39,911 bases of DNA, taken from NCBI GenBank assembly GCA_017445925.1, contig JAFSRW010000030.1, positions 1-39,911 on the forward strand, read 5' to 3'. This document shows, piece after piece, positions 1 to 7,996 of the stretch. A program made the translations under genes and the position numbers. This DNA comes from Bacteroidaceae bacterium (lineage in GTDB: Bacteria; Bacteroidota; Bacteroidia; Bacteroidales; Bacteroidaceae). Numbering within the stretch: position 1 is the first letter of the stretch; the number at the start of each line of letters is the position of its first letter. The notes beneath the pieces were generated by a model. The model was not told the DNA's origin. It saw only the letters and a program-made list of their open reading frames with translations, and made no database searches.

Positions 1-38
1 CGTACTTGTATTGATACATATGCAAACCATTTTGGCTG

Positions 39-70
39 CAAAGATACAAAATCAAGTCCGTTGACTCAAA
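39..70 (-). promoter_or_regulatory. Promoter reading out of the left edge
   Basis: On the minus strand the -7 element TATCTTTG lies at 39-46 and a -33 TTTG at 67-70, separated by 20 nt. This is a complete match to the Bacteroidetes housekeeping promoter. The expected transcription start is near 33-36, so the gene it drives lies mostly or wholly outside the window. Confidence 0.7.
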
Positions 71-158
71 AGACCTCTGTAACTAACTATATTTCAATCA
101 TTTCAAAGAACGCTTAGCGATTTTTAGTGGACAGCATTGATATAAAAAATGTATAAAC

Positions 159-203
159 TCCGATAAAATGCAGGATTATTATTGTTTTATTCCGATAAAA
201 TGC
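159..203. repeat. 13-nt direct repeat, possible operator
   Basis: TCCGATAAAATGC occurs at 159-171 and again at 191-203, exactly 32 nt apart, about three helical turns. The pair sits between the two leftward -7 elements. The spacing fits two binding sites for a regulator on one DNA face, but this is inference. Confidence 0.4.
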
Positions 204-266
204 TCTTGAAATTAACCTAATGAAAATTTATTAACCATATCCACATCGTGCTTCACAGCACTGGTG

Positions 267-274
267 CAAAGGTA
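267..274 (-). promoter_or_regulatory. Candidate second leftward -7 element
   Basis: TACCTTTG on the minus strand matches TAnnTTTG. No -33 TTG is seen at the usual distance, so this is weaker than the promoter at 39-70. It may be an upstream tandem promoter for the same gene. Confidence 0.3.
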
Positions 275-385
275 TCACAATTATTGAAAATAGGAAAGTG
301 GAGATTGAAGGAATATTTTTTTTCGTCAAACTTTCCCGATAGTCCTTGGATTAATGAAAAAAATATTGTAATGGGAGTTGGCCCT

Positions 386-1180
386 TTATTTCTTTGATTC
401 TTCGCACATGCGATAGTTTCCGTGAATGTCGTCGCTTATTTCTGACTTGTCCACATGCTTTCGTAATTCTTCAATGTATCCCGCGGTAATTATACTTGAT
501 GGCAGGGCAATTACGGCTATACCGAGGAGCGAGGAGAAAATACTTATGGTTCTGCCTAAGTTTGAGACGGGGTAAAGGTCGCCATAGCCCACTGTGGTTA
601 GCGTACAGGCAGCCCAATAGAATGCATCAAAGAAGGTTTTGAATATGTATTCCCCCGTTACAGGATCTATCTCCTTCTCTGTCTGGAACATGATGATGGC
701 TGTAATAAAGATGTCGAAAAAGGCTAATGACAATACGGCAAGCAAGAGTTTACGCTGCTTCTTCACTACCGTAACAAATATTTCCAGCGGCTCAAAATAG
801 TGGACTATTTTTATGAATCGGAGAATCTTGAATAACCGGGATATCCTGGTCAGCTTAAATACTGGTTGAAGCAAATTGATTGTGGGCAAAATAGAGAGAA
901 GGTCTATTATTGCCATAGGTGTGAAAGGATAGGTCAGGAAAGCTACCCATTTGGGCTTGTTTGAGTGAAAATCGCTTATCGTCCAGCGAAGGAGATAATC
1001 AACTATATAACAGGCTCCAGAAAAAACATCGAAATACCAGAAAATAGGGTGTTGTACTCTGAATAGCAAGGGTGCAGTGCCTATAATTATTGCTATTAGC
1101 ATGATGCAATCATAAACTTGGGAAAAGAATTTTCCCTTCCTTGGTTCCACCAATTCGTATATCTTTTCTCTGTATAACAT
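386..1180 (-). CDS. Voltage-gated potassium channel (Kv-type, six TM)
   Basis: This 264-residue inner-membrane protein has the full architecture of a voltage-gated K+ channel subunit and should act as a tetramer passing K+. S1 is near residues 20-40 and S2 near 48-68. S4 near 108-128 carries regularly spaced Arg and Lys (RISRLFKILRFIK), the voltage sensor. S5 is near 143-166. The pore loop has the selectivity filter TVGYGD at 196-201, and S6 is near 207-236. There is no C-terminal RCK domain, only a short charged tail. It stands alone and is transcribed divergently from HU. A -7 element about 13 nt upstream of the start implies a leader of only about 10 nt. The identification is secure; the physiological role in this organism is not known. 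Confidence 0.9.
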   Translation of the reverse strand: MLYREKIYELVEPRKGKFFSQVYDCIMLIAIIIGTAPLLFRVQHPIFWYFDVFSGACYIVDYLLRWTISDFHSNKPKWVAFLTYPFTPMAIIDLLSILPTINLLQPVFKLTRISRLFKILRFIKIVHYFEPLEIFVTVVKKQRKLLLAVLSLAFFDIFITAIIMFQTEKEIDPVTGEYIFKTFFDAFYWAACTLTTVGYGDLYPVSNLGRTISIFSSLLGIAVIALPSSIITAGYIEELRKHVDKSEISDDIHGNYRMCEESKK

Positions 1181-1193
1181 ACTTTTTTTCTTG

Positions 1194-1201
1194 CAAAGTT
1201 A
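1194..1201 (-). promoter_or_regulatory. Promoter -7 of the K+ channel gene
   Basis: TAACTTTG on the minus strand matches TAnnTTTG. Its last G is 13 nt from the start codon, so the 5' UTR would be about 7-10 nt. No -33 TTG is found at 19-21 nt. Confidence 0.5.
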
Positions 1202-1271
1202 TAAAAGAATCTCTTTTTATAGCGTAAGTTGAAGAAAATCAACATTTTCCGTAAAAATGTAAGGGCGAAAT

Positions 1272-1302
1272 TTTGGGAAAAAGAAATCTTTGTGTAATTT
1301 TG
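1272..1302 (+). promoter_or_regulatory. Promoter of the HU gene
   Basis: A -33 TTTG at 1272-1275 and a -7 TAATTTTG at 1295-1302 are separated by 19 nt. The start of transcription would be near 1307, giving a leader of about 90 nt before the HU ATG at 1397. Confidence 0.7.
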
Positions 1303-1396
1303 TGGTCGTTTTTCGCGATTCCCTCTTATAACTTCCTTGAGGAAAGCGAGTTAACTTCAAATTATTAGAGCATAAACGTATAAAATAGAATATAAT

Positions 1397-1675
1397 ATGA
1401 CAAAGATTGAATTGGTAAAAATTGCCTCACAAAAAACAGGCATCGACCAGCAGACGATGTTGGCTGCGATGGAGGGTATCGTAGATACTCTTAAGGAGGC
1501 GTTGGTTCAGAAGGAAAATGTCTTCATTCGCGGGTGGGGAACTTGGATGCTGAAGCATAGAGCCCAGAAGACAGCTCGTAACATTAGTAAGAACACAACA
1601 CTGGTAATTGAGGCTCACGATGTTCCTTATTTCAAACCCTGTAAGGAGTTTCTGGACACAGTAGCTGCTTCATAA
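1397..1675 (+). CDS. HU-family DNA-binding protein
   Basis: A 92-residue nucleoid-associated protein of the HU/IHF family, which forms dimers that bend and compact DNA. The helical N-terminus contains the typical TKIELVKIASQKTG start. The middle holds the turn with GWGTWMLKHR, equivalent to the family's GFGxF segment, followed by the DNA-binding arm with QKTARNISKN and the closing VPYFKPCKEF. Length and layout match the family. It has its own promoter and is followed at once by an intrinsic terminator, so it is a monocistronic unit. Read-through into the GH92 gene 65 nt downstream is possible because no clear promoter is seen between them. Confidence 0.92.
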   Translation: MTKIELVKIASQKTGIDQQTMLAAMEGIVDTLKEALVQKENVFIRGWGTWMLKHRAQKTARNISKNTTLVIEAHDVPYFKPCKEFLDTVAAS

Positions 1676-1685
1676 AGAATATTTG

Positions 1686-1712
1686 CTCTCCTCCTTGAAG
1701 GAGAGTTTTTTT
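1686..1712 (+). terminator. Intrinsic terminator of HU
   Basis: CTCTCCT (1686-1692) pairs with AGGAGAG (1699-1705) around a 6-nt loop, followed by seven T residues. Confidence 0.8.
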
Positions 1713-1739
1713 GTTTAACCAACTATACATTATTTATTT

Positions 1740-4064
1740 ATGAAGAAATATTTTGTCATTATAGTTTCCCTGTATGCTTTCTCATTAACAGTATTCTCAC
1801 AAGGGAAAGGTGTGCTGGATTATGTGAACCCCATCATTGGTACCAACGGAATGGGACATACGTTTCCCGGAGCCTGCTCGCCCTTTGGCATTGTGCAGTT
1901 AAGCCCTGAGACGGATACCATCCCTCACAACGTGAACGGGCACTATCAGGGTAAAGTTTACGAGTATTGTGCCGGTTATCAGCATCACGATAAGACTATT
2001 GTAGGCTTCAGTCATACTCATCTGAGTGGCACGGGCCACTCGGATCTGGGCGATATCCTGATTATGCCCACAACAGGACGTATCCGCACCAACCCTGGAA
2101 CAGCTGAGAACCCTGACGGCGGCTACCGCTCGCGTTTCTCTCACGACACAGAAAAGTGCACGGCGGGCTATTACGAGGTGAAGTTGGACGACTACAATAT
2201 TCTGGCTCAGTTTACCGCCACGCAGCGTGTGGGCATTCATCAGTATACTTTCCCCGAGGCAGAGGGTCAGTTTGTACTGGACCTTGGCAGCGGCATCTAT
2301 AATTACGAGGGAAAGACGCTGTGGACCTATCTGCGTGTGGAGGACGAGACCACGCTGACGGGTTATCGTATCACTTGCGGATGGGCCAGGCAGAATTATA
2401 CATATTTCGCCATCAAACTGTCGGAACCCATCAAGGAGTGGGGCTACAACAACAAGCAGCGCATGCTGTACAACGGCTTTTGGCGCAAGATGGACATTCA
2501 GCACAACTTTCCCGACATGGCTGGCAAGGAAATCGTGAGCTATTTTAAGTTCCAGTTGCCTTTTAGCCGGAAACTTACCATTAAGGTGGCGCTCAGTTCC
2601 GTAAGCATGAGCGGCGCTTTGGCCAACCTGGAGGCCGAGACAAAGAGCAAGACTTTCGACCAGATTCGTCAGGAGACCGCCAGCAAATGGGAGAAGGAAC
2701 TCCGCACCGTGGATATCCAGGGAACCGAAGATCAGAAGACGCTTTTCTACACCAGCATGTACCACACCATGATTAACCCATCGGTTTACATGGATGTGGA
2801 CGGCCAGTATCGCGGCAACGATATGGAAATCCACAAGGCCAACGGCTTTACCAACTACACGGTATTCTCGCTATGGGATACCTATCGTGCAGAGCATCCC
2901 TTTCTGAACCTGCTGAAGCCTCAGCAGGGTGCCGACATGGCGCAGAGCATGATTGCCATTCAGCAGCAGAGCGCCCTGCACCTGTTGCCCATCTGGTATC
3001 TGATGGCCAACGAGGGTTGGTGCATGAGTGGCTATCATGCTGTATCTGTGCTCTCGGATGTAGCCAAGAAACTCGGTATCAAAGACAAGAAGGCTATGCT
3101 GGAGGCTATGAAGTCCACTTCGACATCGAAATGGATGGAAGGCCTGACCGACTATATGAAATACGGTTACGTTCCCTACGACCATTGCGGAACCAGCGCC
3201 AGCAACACCCTGGAGTATGCGTATGACGATTGGACCATCTATCAGGCCGCTCTGGATGCAGGTGATACTGAGATGGCCGAGACCTATAAGAAGCGTGCGT
3301 TGTACTATCGTAACGTATTTAATCCCACCATCGGTCTGGCTTGTCCCAAATATAAGGATGGCAGTTGGAAGAAGGATTTCTCGCCCCTGCAGACCTACGG
3401 CGAAGGATTCATCGAAGGCAACAGCGCCAACTACTCGTTCCATGTTCCCCACGACGTGAAGGGCATGATAGAATGCTTTGGCGGTGATAAAAAGTTTGTG
3501 GCTGCGCTGGACGACCTCTTTGCTCATCCTCTGGATAAGAAGTATTACGAGGATAACGAGGATATTGAGGAGGAATGTCTGCTGGGCGGCTATGTTCACG
3601 GCAACGAGCCCAGCCACCATGTTCCTTACCTATATGCCTGGACCTCTCAGCCCTGGAAGAGCCAGTACTGGTTGCGCGAAATCATGAATCGCATGTATGT
3701 GAACAATATCGACGGTCTGCACGGCAACGACGATTGCGGCCAAATGTCGGCATGGTACATCTTTAGCGCCATGGGCTTCTATCCTGTTTGTCCCGGCACC
3801 GACCAGTACGTCTTGGGTGCTCCCTACATTCCATACTGCAAAGTATCGCTGCCCAACGGCAAAACTCTGGAGATTAAAGCCCCTGGCGTAAGCGACAAGA
3901 ACCGTTACGTGAAGCAGGTGAAACTGAACGGCAAGCCTTACGACAAGCTTTATATCACGCACTCCGACCTTTTGGCTGGCGGTACGCTGGAGTTCCAGAT
4001 GGCATCAACACCTAATAAGAGCAGGGGTGTAAAGACAGGTAAACCATACTCTCTGAGTGATTAA
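1740..4064 (+). CDS. GH92 family glycoside hydrolase (alpha-mannosidase)
   Basis: A 774-residue secreted enzyme of glycoside hydrolase family 92, a family of Ca2+-dependent exo-acting alpha-mannosidases used by Bacteroidetes on host and yeast N-glycans and mannans. Residues 1-20 are a signal peptide ending near FSQG. An N-terminal beta-sandwich follows (about 25-270, with the family segment GTGHSDLGD), then an (alpha/alpha)6 barrel. The catalytic segments GNEPSHH (Glu as likely general acid) and GNDDCGQMSAW (Asp pair as likely base) are both present, so it should be active. There is no lipobox, so it is probably periplasmic. It is not next to a SusC/D pair, so it is an orphan rather than part of a utilization locus visible here. 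Linkage specificity (1,2, 1,3, 1,4 or 1,6) cannot be read from sequence alone. Confidence 0.93.
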   Translation: MKKYFVIIVSLYAFSLTVFSQGKGVLDYVNPIIGTNGMGHTFPGACSPFGIVQLSPETDTIPHNVNGHYQGKVYEYCAGYQHHDKTIVGFSHTHLSGTGHSDLGDILIMPTTGRIRTNPGTAENPDGGYRSRFSHDTEKCTAGYYEVKLDDYNILAQFTATQRVGIHQYTFPEAEGQFVLDLGSGIYNYEGKTLWTYLRVEDETTLTGYRITCGWARQNYTYFAIKLSEPIKEWGYNNKQRMLYNGFWRKMDIQHNFPDMAGKEIVSYFKFQLPFSRKLTIKVALSSVSMSGALANLEAETKSKTFDQIRQETASKWEKELRTVDIQGTEDQKTLFYTSMYHTMINPSVYMDVDGQYRGNDMEIHKANGFTNYTVFSLWDTYRAEHPFLNLLKPQQGADMAQSMIAIQQQSALHLLPIWYLMANEGWCMSGYHAVSVLSDVAKKLGIKDKKAMLEAMKSTSTSKWMEGLTDYMKYGYVPYDHCGTSASNTLEYAYDDWTIYQAALDAGDTEMAETYKKRALYYRNVFNPTIGLACPKYKDGSWKKDFSPLQTYGEGFIEGNSANYSFHVPHDVKGMIECFGGDKKFVAALDDLFAHPLDKKYYEDNEDIEEECLLGGYVHGNEPSHHVPYLYAWTSQPWKSQYWLREIMNRMYVNNIDGLHGNDDCGQMSAWYIFSAMGFYPVCPGTDQYVLGAPYIPYCKVSLPNGKTLEIKAPGVSDKNRYVKQVKLNGKPYDKLYITHSDLLAGGTLEFQMASTPNKSRGVKTGKPYSLSD

Positions 4065-4096
4065 TTTGCATAATTATACAAGAAACAGTACCTTTG
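4065..4096 (+). promoter_or_regulatory. fabD promoter P1
   Basis: A -33 TTTG at 4065-4068 and a -7 TACCTTTG at 4089-4096 are separated by exactly 20 nt. The element starts directly after the GH92 stop codon. The leader would be about 125 nt. Confidence 0.6.
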
Positions 4097-4131
4097 AGCC
4101 TGCTACGCAGTCTCTAAATTACTCACGTTCG

Positions 4132-4158
4132 GATTTTCTCAAAAAAATTTGGAAAATC
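4132..4158. promoter_or_regulatory. Inverted repeat over the fabD P2 -33 region
   Basis: GATTTTC at 4132-4138 and GAAAATC at 4152-4158 form a 7-13-7 inverted repeat that covers the -33 element of P2. It could be an operator, or a hairpin in the transcript from P1. No regulator is identified. Confidence 0.35.
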
Positions 4159-4179
4159 GCTCACTTAATCGTAATTTTG
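4148..4179 (+). promoter_or_regulatory. fabD promoter P2
   Basis: A -33 TTTG at 4148-4151 and a -7 TAATTTTG at 4172-4179 are separated by 20 nt. Transcription would start near 4184, about 42 nt before the fabD ATG. Confidence 0.7.
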
Positions 4180-4225
4180 CACCCCGAAACTGAAAATTAT
4201 ATAAAATATAAGGTAGATAAAAGAT

Positions 4226-5125
4226 ATGAAAGCATTTGTATTTCCCGGCCAGGGAGCACAGTACAGCGGTATGGGTAAAAACCTGTACGAAACAAACGAG
4301 ATAGCAAAAGAATTATTTGAGAAGGCTAATGAGATTCTGGGCTTCCGCATTACCGATATTATGTTTGAGGGTACTGCAGAGGAATTGAAGCAGACCAAGG
4401 TAACTCAGCCTGCCGTATTCCTCCATAGTGTTATCAATGCCATCTGCATGGGCGAGGAGTTCAACCCCGACATGGTAGGTGGTCACAGTTTGGGCGAGTT
4501 CAGCGCATTGGCAGCAGCTGGCGCTCTGAAGTTCGAGGATGCCCTGAAGCTGGTTCACGCTCGTGCCTTGGCAATGCAGAAAGCTTGTGAGGCCGCTCCC
4601 AGCACCATGGCTGCCATCATCGGCTTGGACGACGAGGTAGTAGAGAAGATTTGTGCCGAGGTTAGCGAACAGGGTAACGGTGTGGTTGTTCCTGCCAACT
4701 ATAACTGCCCCGGTCAGTTGGTTATCAGCGGAAACATCGAGGCTGTAAACGCAGCTTGCGAGAAGCTTACAGAGGCTGGCGCACGCCGTGCTTTGGTTCT
4801 GGCTGTAGGCGGTGCCTTCCACAGCCCCCTTATGCAGCCCGCAAAAGATGAACTTCAGGCCGCTATCGAGCAGACAGAGTTCCAGACTCCTAAGTGCCCC
4901 GTTTACCAGAACGTAGACGGAAAGGCTCACACAGACGCTGCTGAGATTAAACAGAATCTGATTGCCCAGCTTACAGCCAGTGTTCGTTGGAATCAGGAAG
5001 TTCAGAATATGATTGCAGCTGGTGCTACCGACTTCATGGAGTGTGGTCCAGGTCGTGCTTTGCAGGGTATGATCAGCAAGATTGCCAAGGGTAAAGCCGA
5101 AGTTACCATCAAGGGAATTGAATGA
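4226..5125 (+). CDS. fabD: Malonyl-CoA:ACP transacylase FabD
   Basis: A cytoplasmic 299-residue enzyme that moves malonyl groups from CoA to acyl carrier protein, supplying the elongation unit of type II fatty acid synthesis. It opens with the family's FPGQGAQYSGMG. The nucleophile lies in GHSLG (Ser88), and the partner His is in GGAFHSPLM near residue 198. Length is normal for bacterial FabD. Two promoters stand upstream. The stop overlaps the ATG of the GH13 gene (ATGA), which implies translational coupling with a carbohydrate enzyme, an unusual partner. No other fab gene is in the window. Confidence 0.97.
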   Translation: MKAFVFPGQGAQYSGMGKNLYETNEIAKELFEKANEILGFRITDIMFEGTAEELKQTKVTQPAVFLHSVINAICMGEEFNPDMVGGHSLGEFSALAAAGALKFEDALKLVHARALAMQKACEAAPSTMAAIIGLDDEVVEKICAEVSEQGNGVVVPANYNCPGQLVISGNIEAVNAACEKLTEAGARRALVLAVGGAFHSPLMQPAKDELQAAIEQTEFQTPKCPVYQNVDGKAHTDAAEIKQNLIAQLTASVRWNQEVQNMIAAGATDFMECGPGRALQGMISKIAKGKAEVTIKGIE

Positions 5126-6777
5126 TAATATATCAGGTTCTTACACGTCTCTTCGGCAACGATAAGACCCATCTGGTTCCTAACGGAACAAAAAAGCAGA
5201 ATGGTTGCGGAAAGATGTCAGATTTCACACTCAAGGCTCTGGAGGAAATCCGGAGCCTTGGTGCTACACATATCTGGTACACGGGTGTCATTGAGCATGC
5301 TTCCCAGACAGATTATTCGGCATACGGGATAAGGAAGGATAATCCTGATGTGGTAAAAGGAAAGGCAGGCAGCGCCTACGCTATCAAGGATTATTACGAC
5401 GTTGACCCTGACTTGGCAGATAAGGTCACTGACCGTATGACGGAGTTCCAGCATCTGGTAACTCGCACTCATAAGGCGGGACTGAAGGTAATTATAGATT
5501 TTGTCCCCAATCATGTGGCTCGTGAGTATCATTCGGATGCTTGTCCCAAGGGAACGAAGGATTTGGGTGCAGGAGATAACAAGAAGGTGGCATTCTCAAA
5601 CCAGAACAACTTCTATTATCTGCCAGGTGAAACGCTTCACTTGAATTATATAAAGCCAAAGGGTACTTACAAAGAGACTCCTGCCAAGGCAACAGGTAAC
5701 GATGTTTTTTCAGCGTGGCCAGGGCGTAATGACTGGTATGAAACAGTTAAGCTGAATTATGGTGTTGATGTTTGTGCAGGTAGAGTGGGGCATTTTTCTC
5801 CAATTCCTGACACATGGAATAAAATGCTCAACATTTTGCTTTTTTGGGCTTCAAAGGGCATAGACGGCTTCCGTTGTGATATGGCCGAGATGGTGCCTGT
5901 AGAGTTCTGGGGATGGGCAATCCCTCAGGTGAAAGAAGCATTCCCAGGCATTATCTTCATTGCAGAAGTTTACAATCCTGCAGAATACCGGTCTTATCTG
6001 TATCGTGGATACTTTGACTATTTGTATGATAAGGTAGGATTGTATGATACTTTAAAGGCTGTTGCACAAGGTAATGCCAGTGCTCAAAGTATTTCATCCT
6101 GTTGGCAGCATATACATGATATCCGTCCTCACATGCTCAACTTCCTGGAAAATCACGATGAGCAGCGTATAGCCAGCGATTTTTTTGTAGGCGATGCCCG
6201 AAAAGGTAGGCCGTTATTGTTGGTAAGTGCACTTATTTACGGGAGTCCGTTTATGATTTACTTTGGTCAGGAGTTTGGCGAAAGAGGAATGGATGAGGAA
6301 GGTTTCAGCGGTTTTGATGGTCGTACTACCATATTTGATTATTGGACGGTTGACACCATTCGCCGTTGGCGCAACAAAGGCAGCTTTGATGGCAGTCTTC
6401 TTTCGGAGGAAGAACTGTCGTTGCGTCGGTTCTATGCCGATGTCCTGAAACTCAGGGAGCAGGAACCCGCCTTATCGGAAGGCAGATTCTTTGATTTGAT
6501 GTACCAGAATCCTTCCCTGCATCAGCAGTACGTGTTTACCCGTAAAGGAAAAAGGAGTGTAGTGCTGGTAGTTGCCAACTTTTCTGAGGCAGAACAGCAA
6601 ATGCAGATAAGCCTGCCCAAGCACATGTTTGAGTTGTGGAACATAAAGGAGAAAGAATCATGCTTTGCTACTGATATGCTTACAGGTAAAAAGCAAAAGA
6701 TTGTTTTCTGCACAGTGAAACCTCTTTATGTTAGCGTTCCTGCATTAAGCGGCGTGGTACTCAAAATTGGTTTATAA
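5122..6777 (+). CDS. GH13 alpha-amylase family protein, cytoplasmic
   Basis: A 551-residue glycoside hydrolase family 13 protein with the (beta/alpha)8 barrel motifs: DFVPNHVA (region I), GFRCDMAE (region II, Asp nucleophile), FIAEVYNPAEY (region III, Glu acid/base) and FLENHDEQR (region IV, Asp). The C-terminal part looks like the usual beta domain. There is no signal peptide, so it should act inside the cell on imported or stored alpha-glucans or on a small alpha-glucoside. Its start overlaps the fabD stop by 4 nt and a strong terminator follows, so the two genes form one operon. The exact reaction (amylase, glucosidase or transferase) cannot be decided from the sequence. Confidence 0.88.
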   Translation: MIIYQVLTRLFGNDKTHLVPNGTKKQNGCGKMSDFTLKALEEIRSLGATHIWYTGVIEHASQTDYSAYGIRKDNPDVVKGKAGSAYAIKDYYDVDPDLADKVTDRMTEFQHLVTRTHKAGLKVIIDFVPNHVAREYHSDACPKGTKDLGAGDNKKVAFSNQNNFYYLPGETLHLNYIKPKGTYKETPAKATGNDVFSAWPGRNDWYETVKLNYGVDVCAGRVGHFSPIPDTWNKMLNILLFWASKGIDGFRCDMAEMVPVEFWGWAIPQVKEAFPGIIFIAEVYNPAEYRSYLYRGYFDYLYDKVGLYDTLKAVAQGNASAQSISSCWQHIHDIRPHMLNFLENHDEQRIASDFFVGDARKGRPLLLVSALIYGSPFMIYFGQEFGERGMDEEGFSGFDGRTTIFDYWTVDTIRRWRNKGSFDGSLLSEEELSLRRFYADVLKLREQEPALSEGRFFDLMYQNPSLHQQYVFTRKGKRSVVLVVANFSEAEQQMQISLPKHMFELWNIKEKESCFATDMLTGKKQKIVFCTVKPLYVSVPALSGVVLKIGL

Positions 6778-6824
6778 TGTGATAGTTTTTAGCATTTTTA
6801 ATTGAATATCCAAAAATAGATAAA

Positions 6825-6863
6825 AAAAATATGCCTTTTCAAGCGTAGGCATATTTTTATTTT
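6825..6863 (+). terminator. Terminator of the fabD-GH13 operon
   Basis: AAAAATATGCC (6825-6835) pairs with GGCATATTTTT (6848-6858) over 11 bp, with further T residues after it. Its 3' flank is immediately next to the -7 element of manC. Confidence 0.75.
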
Positions 6864-6864
6864 T

Positions 6865-6872
6865 TATCTTTG
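6865..6872 (+). promoter_or_regulatory. manC promoter -7
   Basis: TATCTTTG matches TAnnTTTG and lies 25 nt upstream of the ATG at 6898. The -33 region is occupied by the preceding terminator hairpin and shows no clear TTG. Confidence 0.6.
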
Positions 6873-6897
6873 CAGTTCATTAAAGTAGATTGTGAAT

Positions 6898-7956
6898 ATG
6901 GAAAACAGTAATCACTTGGTTATTATGGCCGGAGGCGTAGGAAGTCGGTTTTGGCCTATGAGTACTACAGAGACTCCCAAGCAGTTTGTGGATGTTATGG
7001 GATGCGGAAAGACGTTGATTCAGTTAACGCTGGACAGATTCCGTGGCGTGGTTTCTCCTGATAAAGTTTGGGTGGTTACTTCTGTAAAATATGCCGATGA
7101 GGTGCGCAAGCAATTACCTGATGTTCCTGCAGGTAACATTCTTTCTGAACCTTGCCGACGTGGAACAGCTCCGTGTATTGCCTATGTTAGCTGGCGTATT
7201 AAGTCAATAGACCCTCATGCCAACATTGTGGTTACGCCCAGTGACCATGTTGTTATGGATGTTAACGAGTTTCAGCGTGTAGTTAAGTCAACTCTTAAGT
7301 TCGTCTCGGAAACAGACGCCATAGTTACGTTGGGTATGAAACCCACCCGTCCGGAGACCGGTTACGGATATATTCAGGCTGATTTGGCTTTCTCCTCTGC
7401 AAGAAACAAGGAAATGTATCGCGTTGATTCTTTCCGTGAGAAGCCTGATATAGAAACGGCAACTAAGTACATTTCCAAGAACAATTTCTTCTGGAACTCG
7501 GGCATTTTTATTTGGAACATTAGCACAATCGTTAATGCTTTCCGTGTTTATCAGCCAGCTATATCTGATATCTTTGAGGACTTGCTTCCTATTTACGGTA
7601 CCGATAAGGAGCAGGAGGCTATAAACGAGAAATTCCCTGAGTGCGAGAACATCTCTGTGGATTATGCCATTCTAGAGAAGGCAGAGGAAATATTTGTCTT
7701 CCCTGCTGATTTTGGCTGGAGCGATTTAGGAACCTGGGGCTCGTTGCTCATGAATACCGAGCGTGATATTTACGGTAATTCGTGTATTGGCCCTAATATT
7801 CAAGTGTATGAAACCAGCAATTGTATGATTCACACTACACAGGAAAAGCGTGTTGTGATACAGGGACTGGAAGGCTTTATCGTTGCAGAAAAGGATGATT
7901 CTTTGCTAATCTGTAAGTTAAGCGAAGAACAACGTATCAGAGAATTCAGCGAGTAA
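6898..7956 (+). CDS. manC: Mannose-1-phosphate guanylyltransferase
   Basis: A 352-residue cytoplasmic nucleotidyltransferase that makes GDP-mannose from GTP and mannose 1-phosphate, the precursor for mannose and fucose residues in capsule, O-antigen and glycoproteins. The N-terminal AGGVGSRFWPMS is the nucleotide-binding signature, and TPKQF supplies the conserved Lys. TPSDHVV, FREKPD and NSGIFIWN follow in family order. It is the short form without a fused phosphomannose isomerase domain. The frame is open from a GTG at 6892, but I chose the ATG at 6898 because ATG predominates here. It is monocistronic, with its own -7 element and a terminator shared with the convergent TPR gene. Confidence 0.93.
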   Translation: MENSNHLVIMAGGVGSRFWPMSTTETPKQFVDVMGCGKTLIQLTLDRFRGVVSPDKVWVVTSVKYADEVRKQLPDVPAGNILSEPCRRGTAPCIAYVSWRIKSIDPHANIVVTPSDHVVMDVNEFQRVVKSTLKFVSETDAIVTLGMKPTRPETGYGYIQADLAFSSARNKEMYRVDSFREKPDIETATKYISKNNFFWNSGIFIWNISTIVNAFRVYQPAISDIFEDLLPIYGTDKEQEAINEKFPECENISVDYAILEKAEEIFVFPADFGWSDLGTWGSLLMNTERDIYGNSCIGPNIQVYETSNCMIHTTQEKRVVIQGLEGFIVAEKDDSLLICKLSEEQRIREFSE

Positions 7957-7961
7957 AAAAT

Positions 7962-7992
7962 AAAAGGGGAAGCTGTTGCAATCCCCTTTTTT
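7962..7992. terminator. Bidirectional terminator between manC and the TPR gene
   Basis: AAAAGGGGA (7962-7970) pairs with TCCCCTTTT (7982-7990), loop of 11 nt, with T residues after it on the plus strand and the A-rich 5' flank giving T residues on the minus strand. It serves two convergent genes. Confidence 0.75.
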
Positions 7993-7996
7993 GTTG

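Larger units (their letters stand above)
1..385. other. Gene-free regulatory stretch at left edge
   Basis: I see no convincing coding sequence here. It is AT-rich and holds two minus-strand -7 elements (39-46 and 267-274) and a 13-nt direct repeat (159-171 and 191-203). It probably serves as the promoter and leader region of a gene lying to the left of the window. Short minus-strand ATG codons at 19 and 30 run off the edge, and it is not possible to say whether either is a real start. Confidence 0.5.

Noticed and set aside
1899-2834. Long minus-strand open frame (311 codons) opposite the GH92 gene
   Set aside because: It lies wholly antisense to a clear GH92 enzyme with intact catalytic motifs, shows no family resemblance and reflects the high GC third positions of the real gene.
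2871-3620. Second minus-strand open frame opposite GH92
   Set aside because: Same reason: antisense shadow without recognisable motifs or promoter.
4313-4930. 205-codon minus-strand frame opposite fabD
   Set aside because: Antisense to a secure FabD; no promoter or family pattern.
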